Source of the DNA: Tubiluchus corallicola
Lineage: Eukaryota; Priapulida; Priapulimorpha; Priapulimorphida; Tubiluchidae
DNA: 62,000 nucleotides
NCBI GenBank assembly: GCA_030141605.1
Contig: JAQGDQ010000126.1
Span: forward strand, 412,501-474,500
Direction: 5' to 3'
Numbering within the stretch: the stretch's first letter is position 1; each line of letters starts with the position of its first letter. Below the pieces are notes generated by a model. It saw nothing but the letters and a program-made list of their open reading frames with translations, did no database searches and was not told where the DNA came from. Shown one piece after another: positions 21,767-32,814 of this stretch. The translations under genes and the position numbers were made by a program.

Positions 21767-24700
21767 GTATAATATATTATCCCAGTGGTGTAATTAAACC
21801 TTGTCTGTTAGCTAATTTTGATGACGACATCTCCTAGATCAAAAATTTTTATAATTTAGAAATTTTCAAATTAATTTTGTGTTGTCTTACAAAATTCTTC
21901 CCTACTGACTAACTTTTACCATTTTTTTCTGCAGGTATCTTTGTTTGGGATGTTGAAGGCAAGAGGTATTATGACTTTCTAAGTGCATACAGTGCACTGA
22001 ACCAAGGCCATTGTCACCCGAAAATAAAAAAAGCCTTAATAGACCAAGTACGTAATGCCAAATGCAGTACCAGTATTGCCTATTGTAAAGCTATTGTGAA
22101 GCAAAAATCTGAAGAATTGACAATGTAGGATTCCTGCGATCTGTAATGTATGAACTGCATGCTCCATTTAAGTTTTTCCATCTGTCATTCAAACTAATGG
22201 TTGCCATTAAATTACTGTTGGGGTTTGGTGTGCTGTGTGAAATGACTTATCTTCATTTTTAAACTTATAGTAACAAATGTCGAGTTTTTCCTAATTGGTA
22301 GAGTGATTAGCTAGATATAGGTCATTAAGAGTTTTTATTAAATTTCGTTAGTATTTCATTTACACAAAAATGTATTTTTTTGTGCATGACATTGGTCTTT
22401 TTTGAATTGCAAAGATCCATACTCTACAAGCACTTAACTTCGAGTACAGTAATAGCAGAATACAGAAATTTGTTCGATAGTGGTTCGTTCATTTTGTGTA
22501 GGTGGGTTATGTCTTCGCTGAAAACATGACATTCTTTTTATCCAATTGGGACTATTCCGTAGGCGCCGTTTTATTAAATTCACGGTTAATAGACTCAGTC
22601 GCTCAATTGACTCAAAAACACCTGAACGGGCCACTCCTATTCAAGCGCATATAAAAACTGTCCGTAATTGACTCAATAGTTTTCTTTCACGTACTCAAAA
22701 TGAGACACTTGAGCGTGCCCAAAGAATTTTTACTGCTTTTATGTTATCGTTACTTGAATTCTGTGCACTATAATGTACATAGAGCAGTCACGTTACGTAC
22801 AGCTTTGTTTATAAGCAGCTACAGTAGGTTTATCATATGTGCTAATTAGCTGGGTAGCGGTTTTGCTTTGAATCTGTCGCCCGCTTATCGGCTGCAATTA
22901 ACCTCGTTTTTCCTGCTTGCTCAACATTCATTTTGCTTTTAAAGCTCCTGCTGCTTTTCACAAGGTCAAGCTGCAGCTCAAGCACTAGGTGACTAGGCAT
23001 TTTGCATGAATATGTGCGACATACAGCAACAGATTTTCAATGTTTTTATCAATATGAGAATTTCATAAACCAACTTTTTCGTGAAGAAATAAAGCAACTA
23101 ACGTTGAATGAATTTTTGTAATTTTTAAGAACGCGTCCGCGAGAAGACCATGCAAAATCGAAAAATTCCGGCACAAGGCTAGGTAACCGATTCGGACCAA
23201 AGTTCGGGTATGAGGTCCGTTTGGTCCAACTCCTCATAGTAGCAGAGGTACGGCATAGGCCGATTTTCATGAAAAAATACCTATTTTTCTCTATTTTTTA
23301 CTCATATTTGAAGGCTTTAGCCATGCAGCAACCACTGAGTTTGAATAGATCTGACTCTGCACAGTATTGGATTTTGTTATCCTCTCCAAAATGACATTTC
23401 GACTTTTGTCCCAAACCCCCCTCTTTCGGCTCTACTGGGGGTCTTTAAGCTCGCATTACGCACAAGATGCAAATACTCAGTCATTTCAAAGTCTTATATC
23501 TCACCCACTGCGGGAGCGGGGACAAAAATATCGATATGTATGTGAATAGAGCATCCCATCCCACTATGCTGTAGTGACAATTTCGATGGAGCGAATTTCC
23601 ACCCTATTATAAATGACCTCTGAAAGAGCCATATATCAGGGTGAAAATATAGGTAACAACCTTCATCAAAAAGCTTCGTGTAGATAAACATGAGTTGTCA
23701 AATCTTGTCAAAATACTTCAAAACGTCATAAATATTCATCTTTGGCAACTAGGGGCCTGGTCAGCACATTGGTTAAACTACCGACAGGATTGGACTCCAG
23801 CATTCAAGATGGCGGCCACTGCTGAAATAAAATGTTCGTTTTCTGGGCTGTTTACCAGCGTTAAATGCTTTATTCTGACTAGTTATCCACACGAAACGAA
23901 TATTGTGAATCTATTAGCCTGTACCAAAGACACTGGACCGCATTTAGAGCGCTTCCATCTTCAAAAAAATGAAATATCTACGGAATGGAAATTGCTTCTT
24001 GCAAGGACTGGAAACAGTTTTATGTACTGTTTATTTTCTATGCTTTGTAAATGTTATGTACAGGTTATTACCTAGTTATTACTCATTGTCTTACATAGGC
24101 GTACAAGCCAGGACACAATTAATATTTTTTGTCAGAAGTATCAATTTGGTGCCACAAATAAATTTTGGGCGAAGAAAAATTTTCTGAGCTAAATATCACC
24201 GCCATCCCCCTAGAAGCGGCCCATGCGCTTATATTGTCTCATGTTTAGACTGTAAGATTTTCACTTTATCACTTTCCCCATGATATATTTGTCTATATTT
24301 TTGTGTATCTATCTTCTAGTGATAATTCTACCTGCATCGATAGTTCTTTCTCTATTATTTAGATTTTATGGTTTTGATTACATGTACTACTCTTCAGTGA
24401 TAGGATTACGCTGCTACGATAGGAAGAGTATTTTGGACTGAGTTTTGTAGTTTTTCATTTTTGTACTGATATTCATAATCTTCTATGTACAGCCATGAAG
24501 CTTATTCATATAAAAAGTGTAAAAAATGAACATATGTATAAAAATGAACGGATTTCTAATTTATATGTATATACCAAGTGTTGTCAGATTCTTTCGCTAG
24601 CTTGACTCTCAATTTTAACAATCGGTACTTCTTTTCTATTAGAGGGCTTATTGTTTAGTCTTTCCTGGTATCCGCTAGCGATTCAATGTGTAGAGAATGC

Positions 24701-27700
24701 CCTGAATCGGGGTCGGACTCGGTACTAGGGGCATGCATGATGTCCTGTCCTGAAATCCATCAGAAGAGGCAATTATTCATATTTGTAGTCATATGAAAAT
24801 TCCGACATAACTAAATCAATTTAAGATGAAATTCGCAAATTTCTAGCAATTTCCATGGCAAAGGAATCTATTGCTATTAGGAAATGAGAGCCCTACTCAC
24901 AGAAAATGCAGGTTAAACGTGGCTAAATGTCTACTGTCATATACGACCTGAGCCAAGTATGTCTGCTTTTTACACATGGACGGAATTACTATGGAAAGTA
25001 AAAAAGTGTGTTGATATGGCAATTTTTTCTAACAGTGCCCCCTCTATATAATGTCATTCATGATATTATCTCAGCTCGTGCGTTTTCATGAAATTTAGAA
25101 TACAGATTTGTCACTTATAATCCAGCATATAGATAGAAAAAATATTGAAAAACTACAAAAAAAGCGAATTTTGCTGATTTTTGTGAAATTTTAAAGTGCC
25201 AGTACTAAATACTGAAACAGGCTCCAGCGAATTTTCTTTTTTATATTATTAGTTAGGATGATGGTTAACACATACATGAAAACCAGAATTTGTGTAGTCC
25301 CGCAGTGGGCGAGTTATGAGCCTTACAACTTAACCTCTCCCGGGACTCTTAACAAAGAGCCGAATTTGAAAAATCCCGTTCTCTGATACTATTAATAGTA
25401 TGTCAGAAAAAGTTAGGATATCAGAAGACAATGTCTGGGTCTGTGTACCAGCCAACTTACATCGACCCATCTATAATAGTTTATACAGGAGAAAAAGTTA
25501 AAATAACCCCCCAAAATAGCGATTTTTTGCCTCTTTCGGGGTCAATTTTTTGATGTGGTCATTTCTCTGCCAATAGTAGCTCGATCGATTTGATATCTTG
25601 GTTACATGGTTTTGGGGGGTCGCCCTTCATGTTAGAAAAAAATGATATAAATTCGTCACCCCTCATGTGCCACCCCCTGCATGGTGCTCTCGCGGACTCG
25701 TTCTTAATGGTAATAATCAGATTTTTACAATTTTTACTTTTTTTATTAATTCACTTATATAAATTATGCTTCTTAAATAATTGCACATAGGTATTTCTGA
25801 AATTAATTCGTTTCAAAAAATTAATTTAAAGGCTTTGCATTGCACAATAACATGATGAGTGATGTTAGTACTCATACTTGTATAGTAGTAATATACTAAA
25901 CCTGTGGGTTAATTGACTCAGTCGGTTAATTGGGTCAAAACGCTTCCGTCGCAAAGTGAGTCCATTAAGCGGCGCCTACTGTAATAAAATTACTTAAATA
26001 ACTTCCGAATGGCCGTTTAAAAAAGTATTTATGAAACGAACTTATGGATTTTTGGAATGAATCGACAGTTACTGAATTCTTGAAACCCGAGCATGATTAA
26101 AAAGGAAGAAAATCGAAAATCTTGGATTTCAACCACAGACAATTGGATCGCAAGAAGTTGTATTGTTTAGGGATCTTAGTGCTGGGTATGTTACCTAGAT
26201 GCCCTAGTTAGTGATCTTAATGTTGATCTTATCTAGAAGTCCTATATTACATATCAACCTTTTCACATTTTTCCATGGTGAAATTATAAAAAAATTATAT
26301 TATTAACCTTATAATTAATGTGATGCCTCATATTTTATTTTTCTGGTTAGGCTGATGTATTAGCACTTGCATCTAGGGCTTTTTATACAAGTGTTCTTGG
26401 TGAATATGAGAAATTTATGAACAACTTGTTTGGCTATGATAAGATTTTACCCATGAACACAGGTAAGCAGTTGCATATTATGCACTTTTAAAAATTAATG
26501 TTGAATTACACACAGAAATGCTGCTGCATAGTAGCGATAGCTGGATTTCTCTTGCCATTCCTGACTATTACAGTAAGATATTCCACTAAGAATGCACTAT
26601 AATCAAGGCCTCAATGTTTGTTTTTATAATTGACATATAACGACAGCTCGATGAACAAACAGCTTGTTGCATGCAAGCCTGCAGATGATTGGTGCTGAGG
26701 TGACCGGCTTATCTTGCAAGAGAACCGTGTAGTAAAGGCTATCTGCACCTGTGCAAACCCATAAAAATTTTTAATATAATTATTTTGAACTCTGCAATGC
26801 TGTTTTGTTTCAATACATTGTATAGCGCTCTCATTGCTATCAGAGCAAGCACAGTAATTTTTCTTACATGGAAGTGAAAGTTATTTAACATGCAGAGCAA
26901 TTGGCTATTATGTAAAAGTATTTGGATGTACAGCCAACCTCGGATATAAAAGGGGACACCTCGAGACCAGATAAAACCGTCCCTTATATCCGATATCCCT
27001 TATAGCCGAAGTTGAACGGTATGTAGGAAGCTCCTTCAATGATGACTGCAGATACCGAGCTGTTCGAAGGCCAAGTTTGCAAAAAAATAAAAATCGATCA
27101 ATTTTGCTTTGATCATAGGATCCCTTATATGCAAGGTAATTTATCTGGGTTTCTATTATGCGGGACCTGAAGATATCGTCCCTTATATCCGAGTGCCTTA
27201 TATACGAAGATTTTTATATAGGAAAAACGCTATGGAAAATCGGGACCGGTGTTGGTGGTCCCTTATAAGCGAGTACCTTATGCCCGAGGTTGACTGTAAT
27301 ACTAATGATCATTTTACACAAATAAATAGGTTTTACTTCAAGTTCCTAAGCAAAGATGATAAAGAAATAGGTCTTCCTATTTAGCGGAAAAGTTACAGGT
27401 ACATTTAATTTGTAATTTGCTGGATATCTGTATAATTCACTGCAACTGATTTTATATGTCTAACCTCATTTGTGTTGTTTGAATTTGCCCTATGTAGGAG
27501 TGGAAGCTGGTGAAACAGCATGCAAACTGGCCAGAAAGTGGGCTTATGAAGTGAAGAAAGTACCAAGCAACAAAGCCAAGATTATCTTTGCAGAGAATAA
27601 TTTCTGGGGTCGTACATTGGCTGCAATATCTATATCTAGTGATCAACAAAGCTATGAGAATTTTGGCCCTTTTATGCCTGGCTTTGAACTAATTCCATAT

Positions 27701-30700
27701 AATGACCTGAAAGCGCTTAACGTATGTACACAGCACTTTGTTGATAATTTGTGTGTCATGCAGTGTCAAATATTTTCTGTATGATGACTATACTGACTGA
27801 GGTAATTTACGGATTAAATATGGCTGCTTCTGCTGTTGCTTATGTTCCATGGCTGTCGGTCAGCTATGATGCAGTATTAGTTCTAGTTCCACCACAGTGA
27901 CACTGAAATTATAGATTTTCATTTTATTCGTAACTTTTGTTTTGTCTTAGTTTTTAATTTTCTAATTGGTACACTCAAATGGAAGTTGTTCCTATAGCAA
28001 CAAATTTCGGGAAAACTTATATAACTTTTCTGATATAATATAATGATATCCCATGGTTAAAGTCATTATCAAATCCTTATCTAGATGCTGCATATCTCTA
28101 TTATCAATTCTGCTAAGGATATTGAAATAGTAATGTTGAAATTTCTTTGAATATGTGCTGATCATTTTTGATTATTCATCCCCATCCAGTTAACCATCTG
28201 AAATTAGAAGCTGTCACATGATTCAACTATTGTCGGGATACCAGAGTTTTGTTTATGATTTGGTTTTCTCTTCAGGATGCAGTTCAGGATCCCAATGTGT
28301 GTGCCTTTATGGTGGAACCATTGCAAGGTGAAGCCGGAGTGATTGTGCCAGATCCAGGCTACTTGCGTGGCGTGCGTCAAATATGTACGCAGAACAATGT
28401 CCTTTTCATAGCTGATGAAATTCAAACAGGATTAGGTAGAACGGGCAAGTAAGTAACCTCCAGCTTAGACATGCAGTTATTACAGTATGCTGTTATTGTT
28501 AATATACTTGTATGGTAAAGCGAAAGTCTGAGTGATCAGAAGGCATGTTCTGCTTCAATGTTAAGCAACACTGGTTATTCATAGCCTTATCATTTTTAAT
28601 CTTTCCCCTTTTTTATTTACTGAACTACATTTTTCATAATTTCCCATCTAACATTTCTTTTTTTATGAAGTGTGTTAGATACCTTTGTTTTACGCTATAC
28701 TTTGTTACTTATGTAAGTTCTATATTACAAAAAAATAATCTCTCATTCTTCTACATCCTCATCTTATGTAGTATTTCGTCTTGCCATAAATTTTGTTTTG
28801 TTCCCACCTTTTTGTATTTCTTTTATTTTCTGCAAGTTATTTCTTAGTAAAGTTGATTTTCTGATTTAAACTGCAGTATTGCATTTCTACAATGGTAATT
28901 TTACTGTCATTTTTCTAATTTCTAATTTTGTTAAGGATCAGTTATTAAATTTTGAATTTCTATTTACTGCAGCCTTTGGTTTTTCTACTTTGTTTTCTTT
29001 CTGGAATAAGCAAATACACTAAAACACTAACATTTTTTGGTTTCTCATTTGCAACGTAATCCTATAAACATATTTTCTTTGTCGTGAAGCCAATATCATT
29101 CTTGTTCTCGTTCTTGCTGTTTATGTAAGAAGTTTTTAGGCACTTTTTCTATCGTGGCATCACAAAGAGTAACTTCATACTCTAAATTTTACAATAAAAC
29201 ATCACTCTACATAATGTATTTGTAAAATGGATCTACGGCATTGCTAAACCGGTGTTTTAAATGCTCCAGGCTGTTAGGCAGAAAAACTCAATAAACAAAT
29301 AACCCCAGTGCTTCGCATTCCAGACTAATTGTTCAACAAATCATGTCCTATGAGCAACAAAAAAGTTTTTTGATATAAACAGTATTATATTTAACTGATT
29401 TTATTATAAATACAAGTTGCCAAATGGCCAAGTGCCAAGGTAATGAAATCAGTTTGTTACTATTCTATGAGGTCTGTATAAATTATACTGAGTATTAAAG
29501 TTTGCGAGTAATACGTAATGTTTGTTCATTCCTAGTTCATTAAGTGTGCTAAAAATCAAGTTTAGATTTGACTTTTTGTGAGTGATCTGCTTCTTTTTAT
29601 GAATTGATTACCTGTTTTTTAGGATGCTTTGTGTTGATCATGAAAATGTAAGGCCTGATATAGTACTGCTTGGAAAAGCTTTATCTGGTGGCTACTACCC
29701 CGTAAGATTTAGTAATTTTCTCATTTTGTGTATTTATAAATCATGTTAAATGCTCCAGTGATGTGAGGTGAGGTGAATGGCATCTTTGCTACCGAACCTT
29801 AGGTGGTGTCAAACCTGATCATTTGAGTGGACTGGGAAACGCTTCGATTTTTGCTCTGAGCAGTTTCATTCGCAGCCCTGATTTGAGCTCTTTACCTCGA
29901 ACATTGAGGTTGTACTGGTTCAGTGCCTTAAATTACAGGCAAAGCATTGGTAATGAAGTTAGGTTCTCACTACCATCTAATTTGAGAAAGTCCTGCCACT
30001 GAATGATAGATTATGGTTTCTTGCAGGACTCTGAATTGTAAAAAAGTGAACTATCTATGTGACTGTGTCATTTTTTATTCAAATCAATATAAAAATGTTT
30101 TGTAATTCAGTTTAAATTGCAAAACTTGTGAGAGTAAAAGATAAAATTGATGGAATTGTAAAAATAAAATTTCATTCAAATTAGTCACATTATGTATACA
30201 AAGTTTGCCATAATACTGACGGAAAGCACGAGAAAGCTTTACCCAATTGATGATTCATTTAGGTGTCAGCAGTATTAACCGATGATGAGGTTATGTTGAC
30301 CATAAGACCAGGGCAGCATGGGTCAACATATGGAGGAAATCCCTTAGGATGCAAGGTTGCTATGGCAGCTCTACAGGTAAGGCAGTACAGAGGCACTCAC
30401 CCCAGCAAGCGTGATAAGTAAAAACCAGTTCTCATATTTTTGATATTTTATTGCTATTATAAAAACCTGTAGCCACTTGACTATTGTTGTTATTTCCCAC
30501 TTATAGAGTTCAGTTTTTAAAACAGAAGTAAATGGCTTATCATAAGCAAATGTTGATGCGTTGTACTTACTGATTATTTCTACTTTACGCAAACAGCTTC
30601 ATGCTTTTTAAGTTTTCTCATGTGTGCTATAATAGAGTCATTTATGACAGCCGAGTCTGTAATTTCTCTCTTGTGCATGAAAAACAGAGTGCTGCATAAT

Positions 30701-32791
30701 GTATATTGAAGCGATGGAAATTCATTTAAAACCACATAATGTGATTTACTGCGCATTTTATTTTTTTCGACTAAAATTAACAGCAAGTCTAATTTCTAGA
30801 TTCTAGGCTGCAGAGAATCGTGTATTTGTAAATACTTTCTTTAGTCAGCAAACGAAGAGGAAAGAGAGTGTCTGGGGCAGATTATGGATAAAAACCCAAC
30901 TGCGTTTCTATATGTGTTGTATATACTGATAACTCATATACAGATTAGCAGCCTCTTACCCTATAATTGAATTATCTTAAAAGTTCATTAGTCTGTACAA
31001 AAATATGTTATCTATGACTAATTGTTTATTGAACATGAACGAAGATGGGTTTGTTTTCTGTTATTTTAGTGTTTACAAGAAGAAAAAATGGTAGAAAATG
31101 CAGCTACTTTAGGTGAACTAATGATGGATGAACTTAAGAAGCTACCTTCTGATGTAGTGAAACTAGTTCGTGGAAAGGGTTTATTCTGTGCTGTTGTTAT
31201 ACATCCAAGTATGTTGGCCTTAATTTTAAATACTTATGAATTACAAGTGTTTTAATTTTTCAGTTCTACTGGAAGTTTAAGCACTAGGATGAATGATATT
31301 AGAAATGTAGCAGCTATAGCCTGTTCTGCTTGAATGATTCATGTCAATTAATTAGACAGTCTAAAACAGAGTGTTTCCTTGTCACAGTTTATTATTTGTT
31401 TCATTGTTAGAAAAGTGATTACATAGCTAAGATTATGCAGATATGCTGCAGGCTGTTCTGCTAGAATGGTTTTACATTTCTCAGTCTGATAACCAAAGGG
31501 GTTTCTTATCAAGTTCATCACATGTTCCATTGTCAGAGAATTGATTATGTAACCTTGCTACTATATATTAGTTGACAAGTAAAAACAAAAACAAACAAGA
31601 TTTTTCTCCCTTTGCATTTCTGTTGGCATGCTGCAGTTTTGGCTTAGTAGTAGGGACCTTTATAATGATTTTGTAATATTTGTTGTGCATCGCTAAATTT
31701 TGCATATACTTAAATTTTTATAAACCTTTTAAAAAAATTTTATAAACTTTGTGAAATAAGCAAAAAATTATTATGTAAATTTCACTGTTAAAATGGGAAA
31801 ATTTAGGGTCATGAAAAAATTGTGAACCAGGCCAAGCAAAAACCTACATTACAAATGAGTCTCAGACTAGGTTTATGGTTTGTTTTTATTGTTACAAAAT
31901 TTTCACATTGACATGAATCAGTAGTACAGCAGCAAGTGTACACATTTAACATTTCACATTTAAAATAATATGAAGTGTAGCTACTGGTTTGCTGGATGGT
32001 TCTTTTGTATACAAAAAGTGTTCCAAACTCAGTTTCACATTTCAGAACATATATGTATATGTCATGCAAGTGTGAACAAATTGTCTGGATTGCGAAGCAT
32101 GTTTTTAACAACGAATATCGTTAGCATGAGCAATCTTGTCTATGCACTCATCTGTGGCAGTTAGTTACTCTATAAGATGGTGCTTAAGGTTCGGTTCTGA
32201 TGGCAAGGCTGCATGATGCCTCAGCATAATACAACACATACAATATAGTGACTGAGATCCCATTGTTACTTCCATATCTAATGCTAGGAAGGCTGTTATG
32301 CCTCAATCCCTGGCATTGGATGGAGAATTAAAGAATGGGGCCTCAGGCAGTGCCTTATAAACTTATATACATAAACAAAACAACATGAGCATGTTCATCA
32401 GGTTGGCATTTATGCCACGTTTCAGTCACCATTAAAACCAAGTTTGCAGGACAAGTATCAGTTTTTGCTTATGTTTTTGTTTTTCTCAGTTTTTTCTTTT
32501 TTATTGAGACATTGTTCTCTTGGTTGGGAACAGTTGCAGTACCATCGTACTAATGTGCCCCTCATCACGACTTTGATTCTGATGTTTTGACTTACCAAGG
32601 TTGCCTAACAGATGTCTGTTATTTCAGAATTTGATGCTTGGGAGGTTTGTCTGCGATTACGTGACAACGGTTTACTAGCCAAACCCACACACGGAGACAA
32701 AATACGTCTCGCTCCTCCACTAATTATAACAGAAGAACAACTTATGGAATGTTTGGATATCATTAAGAAAACAATTACATCTTTTACCTAA
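21598..32791 (+). CDS. OAT: Ornithine aminotransferase, mitochondrial (complete gene, nine coding exons)
   Basis: Converts L-ornithine and 2-oxoglutarate to glutamate 5-semialdehyde and glutamate, using pyridoxal phosphate, in the mitochondrial matrix. The exons are 21598-21766, 21935-22047, 26351-26462, 27498-27721, 28276-28448, 29623-29701, 30263-30376, 31070-31208 and 32628-32791. All phases match and the total is 428 residues (human 439). The N-terminus is Arg/Ser/Ala-rich without acids, as in a targeting peptide, up to [12 protein letters not shown]. By alignment with the human numbering, Tyr45, Phe167, Arg170, Glu225 and Asp253 are kept, and Lys282 in LLGKALSGG is the cofactor lysine. 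The chain ends in [16 protein letters not shown] and IRLAPPL. This is a class-III aminotransferase with no disabling change, so it is expected to be active. Confidence 0.97.
21935..22047 (+). CDS. OAT: OAT coding exon 2
   Basis: 113 bases, phase 1 to 0, acceptor CTGCAG|GTA, donor CAA|GTACGT. It encodes [20 protein letters not shown] followed by [17 protein letters not shown], the highly conserved N-terminal block of class-III aminotransferases. Confidence 0.96.
22557..25981 (+). mobile_element. CAG..CTG DNA transposon, copy B, in OAT intron 2, interrupted by another element
   Basis: The left part (22557-23128) and right part (25708-25981) match, in opposite orientation, the whole length of copy A at 18915-19886. 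Shared landmarks are GTAGGCGCCG, AATAGACTCA, GTGCCCAAAGA, CAACAGATTTTCAA, GAATTTTTGTAATTTTT and AATTCACTTATATAAA. The right end is AAGCGGCGCCTACTG followed by TA. The left terminal bases are mutated (CCGTAGG for CAGTAGG). The 2575 bp at 23129-25703 are absent from copy A and are a later insertion. Confidence 0.85.
23129..25703. mobile_element. 2575-bp element flanked by TTAA, nested in copy B
   Basis: It starts GAACGCGTCCGCGAG and its reversed right end starts GAACGAGTCCGCGAG. It is flanked by TTAA at 23125-23128 and 25704-25707. The ends stay loosely similar inward for about 400 bp: CACCCACTGCGGGAG near 23503 pairs with the reverse of TCCCGCAGTGGGCGAG near 25297. A TTAA duplication is typical of piggyBac and Kolobok, but these termini are not the usual piggyBac CCY and no transposase motif was seen. 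The longest internal frame (126 codons from 23695) is not recognised. Confidence 0.82.
26351..26462 (+). CDS. OAT: OAT coding exon 3
   Basis: 112 bases, phase 0 to 1, acceptor GGTTAG|GCT, donor ACAG|GTAAGC. It encodes [20 protein letters not shown] then [18 protein letters not shown], matching the vertebrate LTLTSRAFYNNVLGEYE. Confidence 0.95.
26931..27296. mobile_element. Pogo/Tigger-like miniature element in OAT intron 3
   Basis: 366 bp flanked by TA on both sides. The left end is CAGCCAACCTCGGATATAA and the right end reversed is CAGTCAACCTCGGGCATAA. The CAGT.AACCTCG start with a TA duplication is typical of pogo/Tigger miniature elements. Internally CCCTTATATCCGA words recur in several near-repeats. 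No coding capacity. Confidence 0.85.
27498..27721 (+). CDS. OAT: OAT coding exon 4 (substrate-binding part)
   Basis: 224 bases, phase 1 to 0, acceptor ATGTAG|GAG, donor AAC|GTATGT. It encodes [18 protein letters not shown], then [15 protein letters not shown] with Phe167 and Arg170, then [19 protein letters not shown]. Phe-Trp-Gly-Arg is the substrate-site motif of ornithine aminotransferase. Confidence 0.96.
28276..28448 (+). CDS. OAT: OAT coding exon 5 (cofactor Asp)
   Basis: 173 bases, phase 0 to 2, acceptor CTTCAG|GAT, donor GGCAA|GTAAGT. It encodes [20 protein letters not shown] with Glu225 and [16 protein letters not shown] with Asp253, which contacts the cofactor ring nitrogen. The donor must be GCAA|GTAAGT, because the next exon supplies the third base of the Lys codon. 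Confidence 0.97.
29623..29701 (+). CDS. OAT: OAT coding exon 6 (cofactor lysine)
   Basis: 79 bases, phase 2 to 0, acceptor TTTTAG|GATG, donor CCC|GTAAGA. It encodes [20 protein letters not shown] then SGGYYP. Lys282 forms the internal aldimine with pyridoxal phosphate. Confidence 0.96.
30263..30376 (+). CDS. OAT: OAT coding exon 7
   Basis: A symmetric 114-base phase-0 exon, acceptor TTTAG|GTG, donor CAG|GTAAGG. It encodes [20 protein letters not shown] then [18 protein letters not shown]. The GSTYGGNPL motif binds the cofactor phosphate from the other subunit in this fold. Confidence 0.96.
31070..31208 (+). CDS. OAT: OAT coding exon 8
   Basis: 139 bases, phase 0 to 1, acceptor TTTTAG|TGT, donor CCAA|GTATGT. 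It encodes [20 protein letters not shown] then [19 protein letters not shown], matching the vertebrate LPSDVVTAVRGKGLLNAIV. Confidence 0.95.
31319..31560. repeat. OAT: Diverged tandem duplication in OAT intron 8
   Basis: 31319-31430 and 31451-31560 share CTGTTCTGCT.GAATG at their start and ATTGT.AGA.AA.TGATTA..TA.CT at their end, about 130 bp apart. The middle is more diverged. No coding potential. Confidence 0.6.
32628..32791 (+). CDS. OAT: OAT coding exon 9 (C-terminus and stop)
   Basis: 164 bases including TAA, acceptor TTTCAG|AA. It encodes [20 protein letters not shown] then [18 protein letters not shown] and a short tail [11 protein letters not shown]. It matches the vertebrate end almost residue for residue. 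An AATAAA lies only 18 bases after the stop (32809-32814); later hexamers near 34306 and 34707 are also possible 3' ends. Confidence 0.96.
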
Positions 32792-32814
32792 TGTGTGGCA
32801 AACACAGTAATAAA

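Noticed and set aside
21598-21837. OAT exon 1 read as a single-exon gene ending at 21837
   Set aside because: The frame after 21766 has no OAT similarity; the consensus donor and matching phase of exon 2 show it is intron.
23695-24075. 126-codon plus-strand frame inside the TTAA-flanked element
   Set aside because: No recognised motif, no transposase-like acidic triad, and composition similar to surrounding non-coding DNA.
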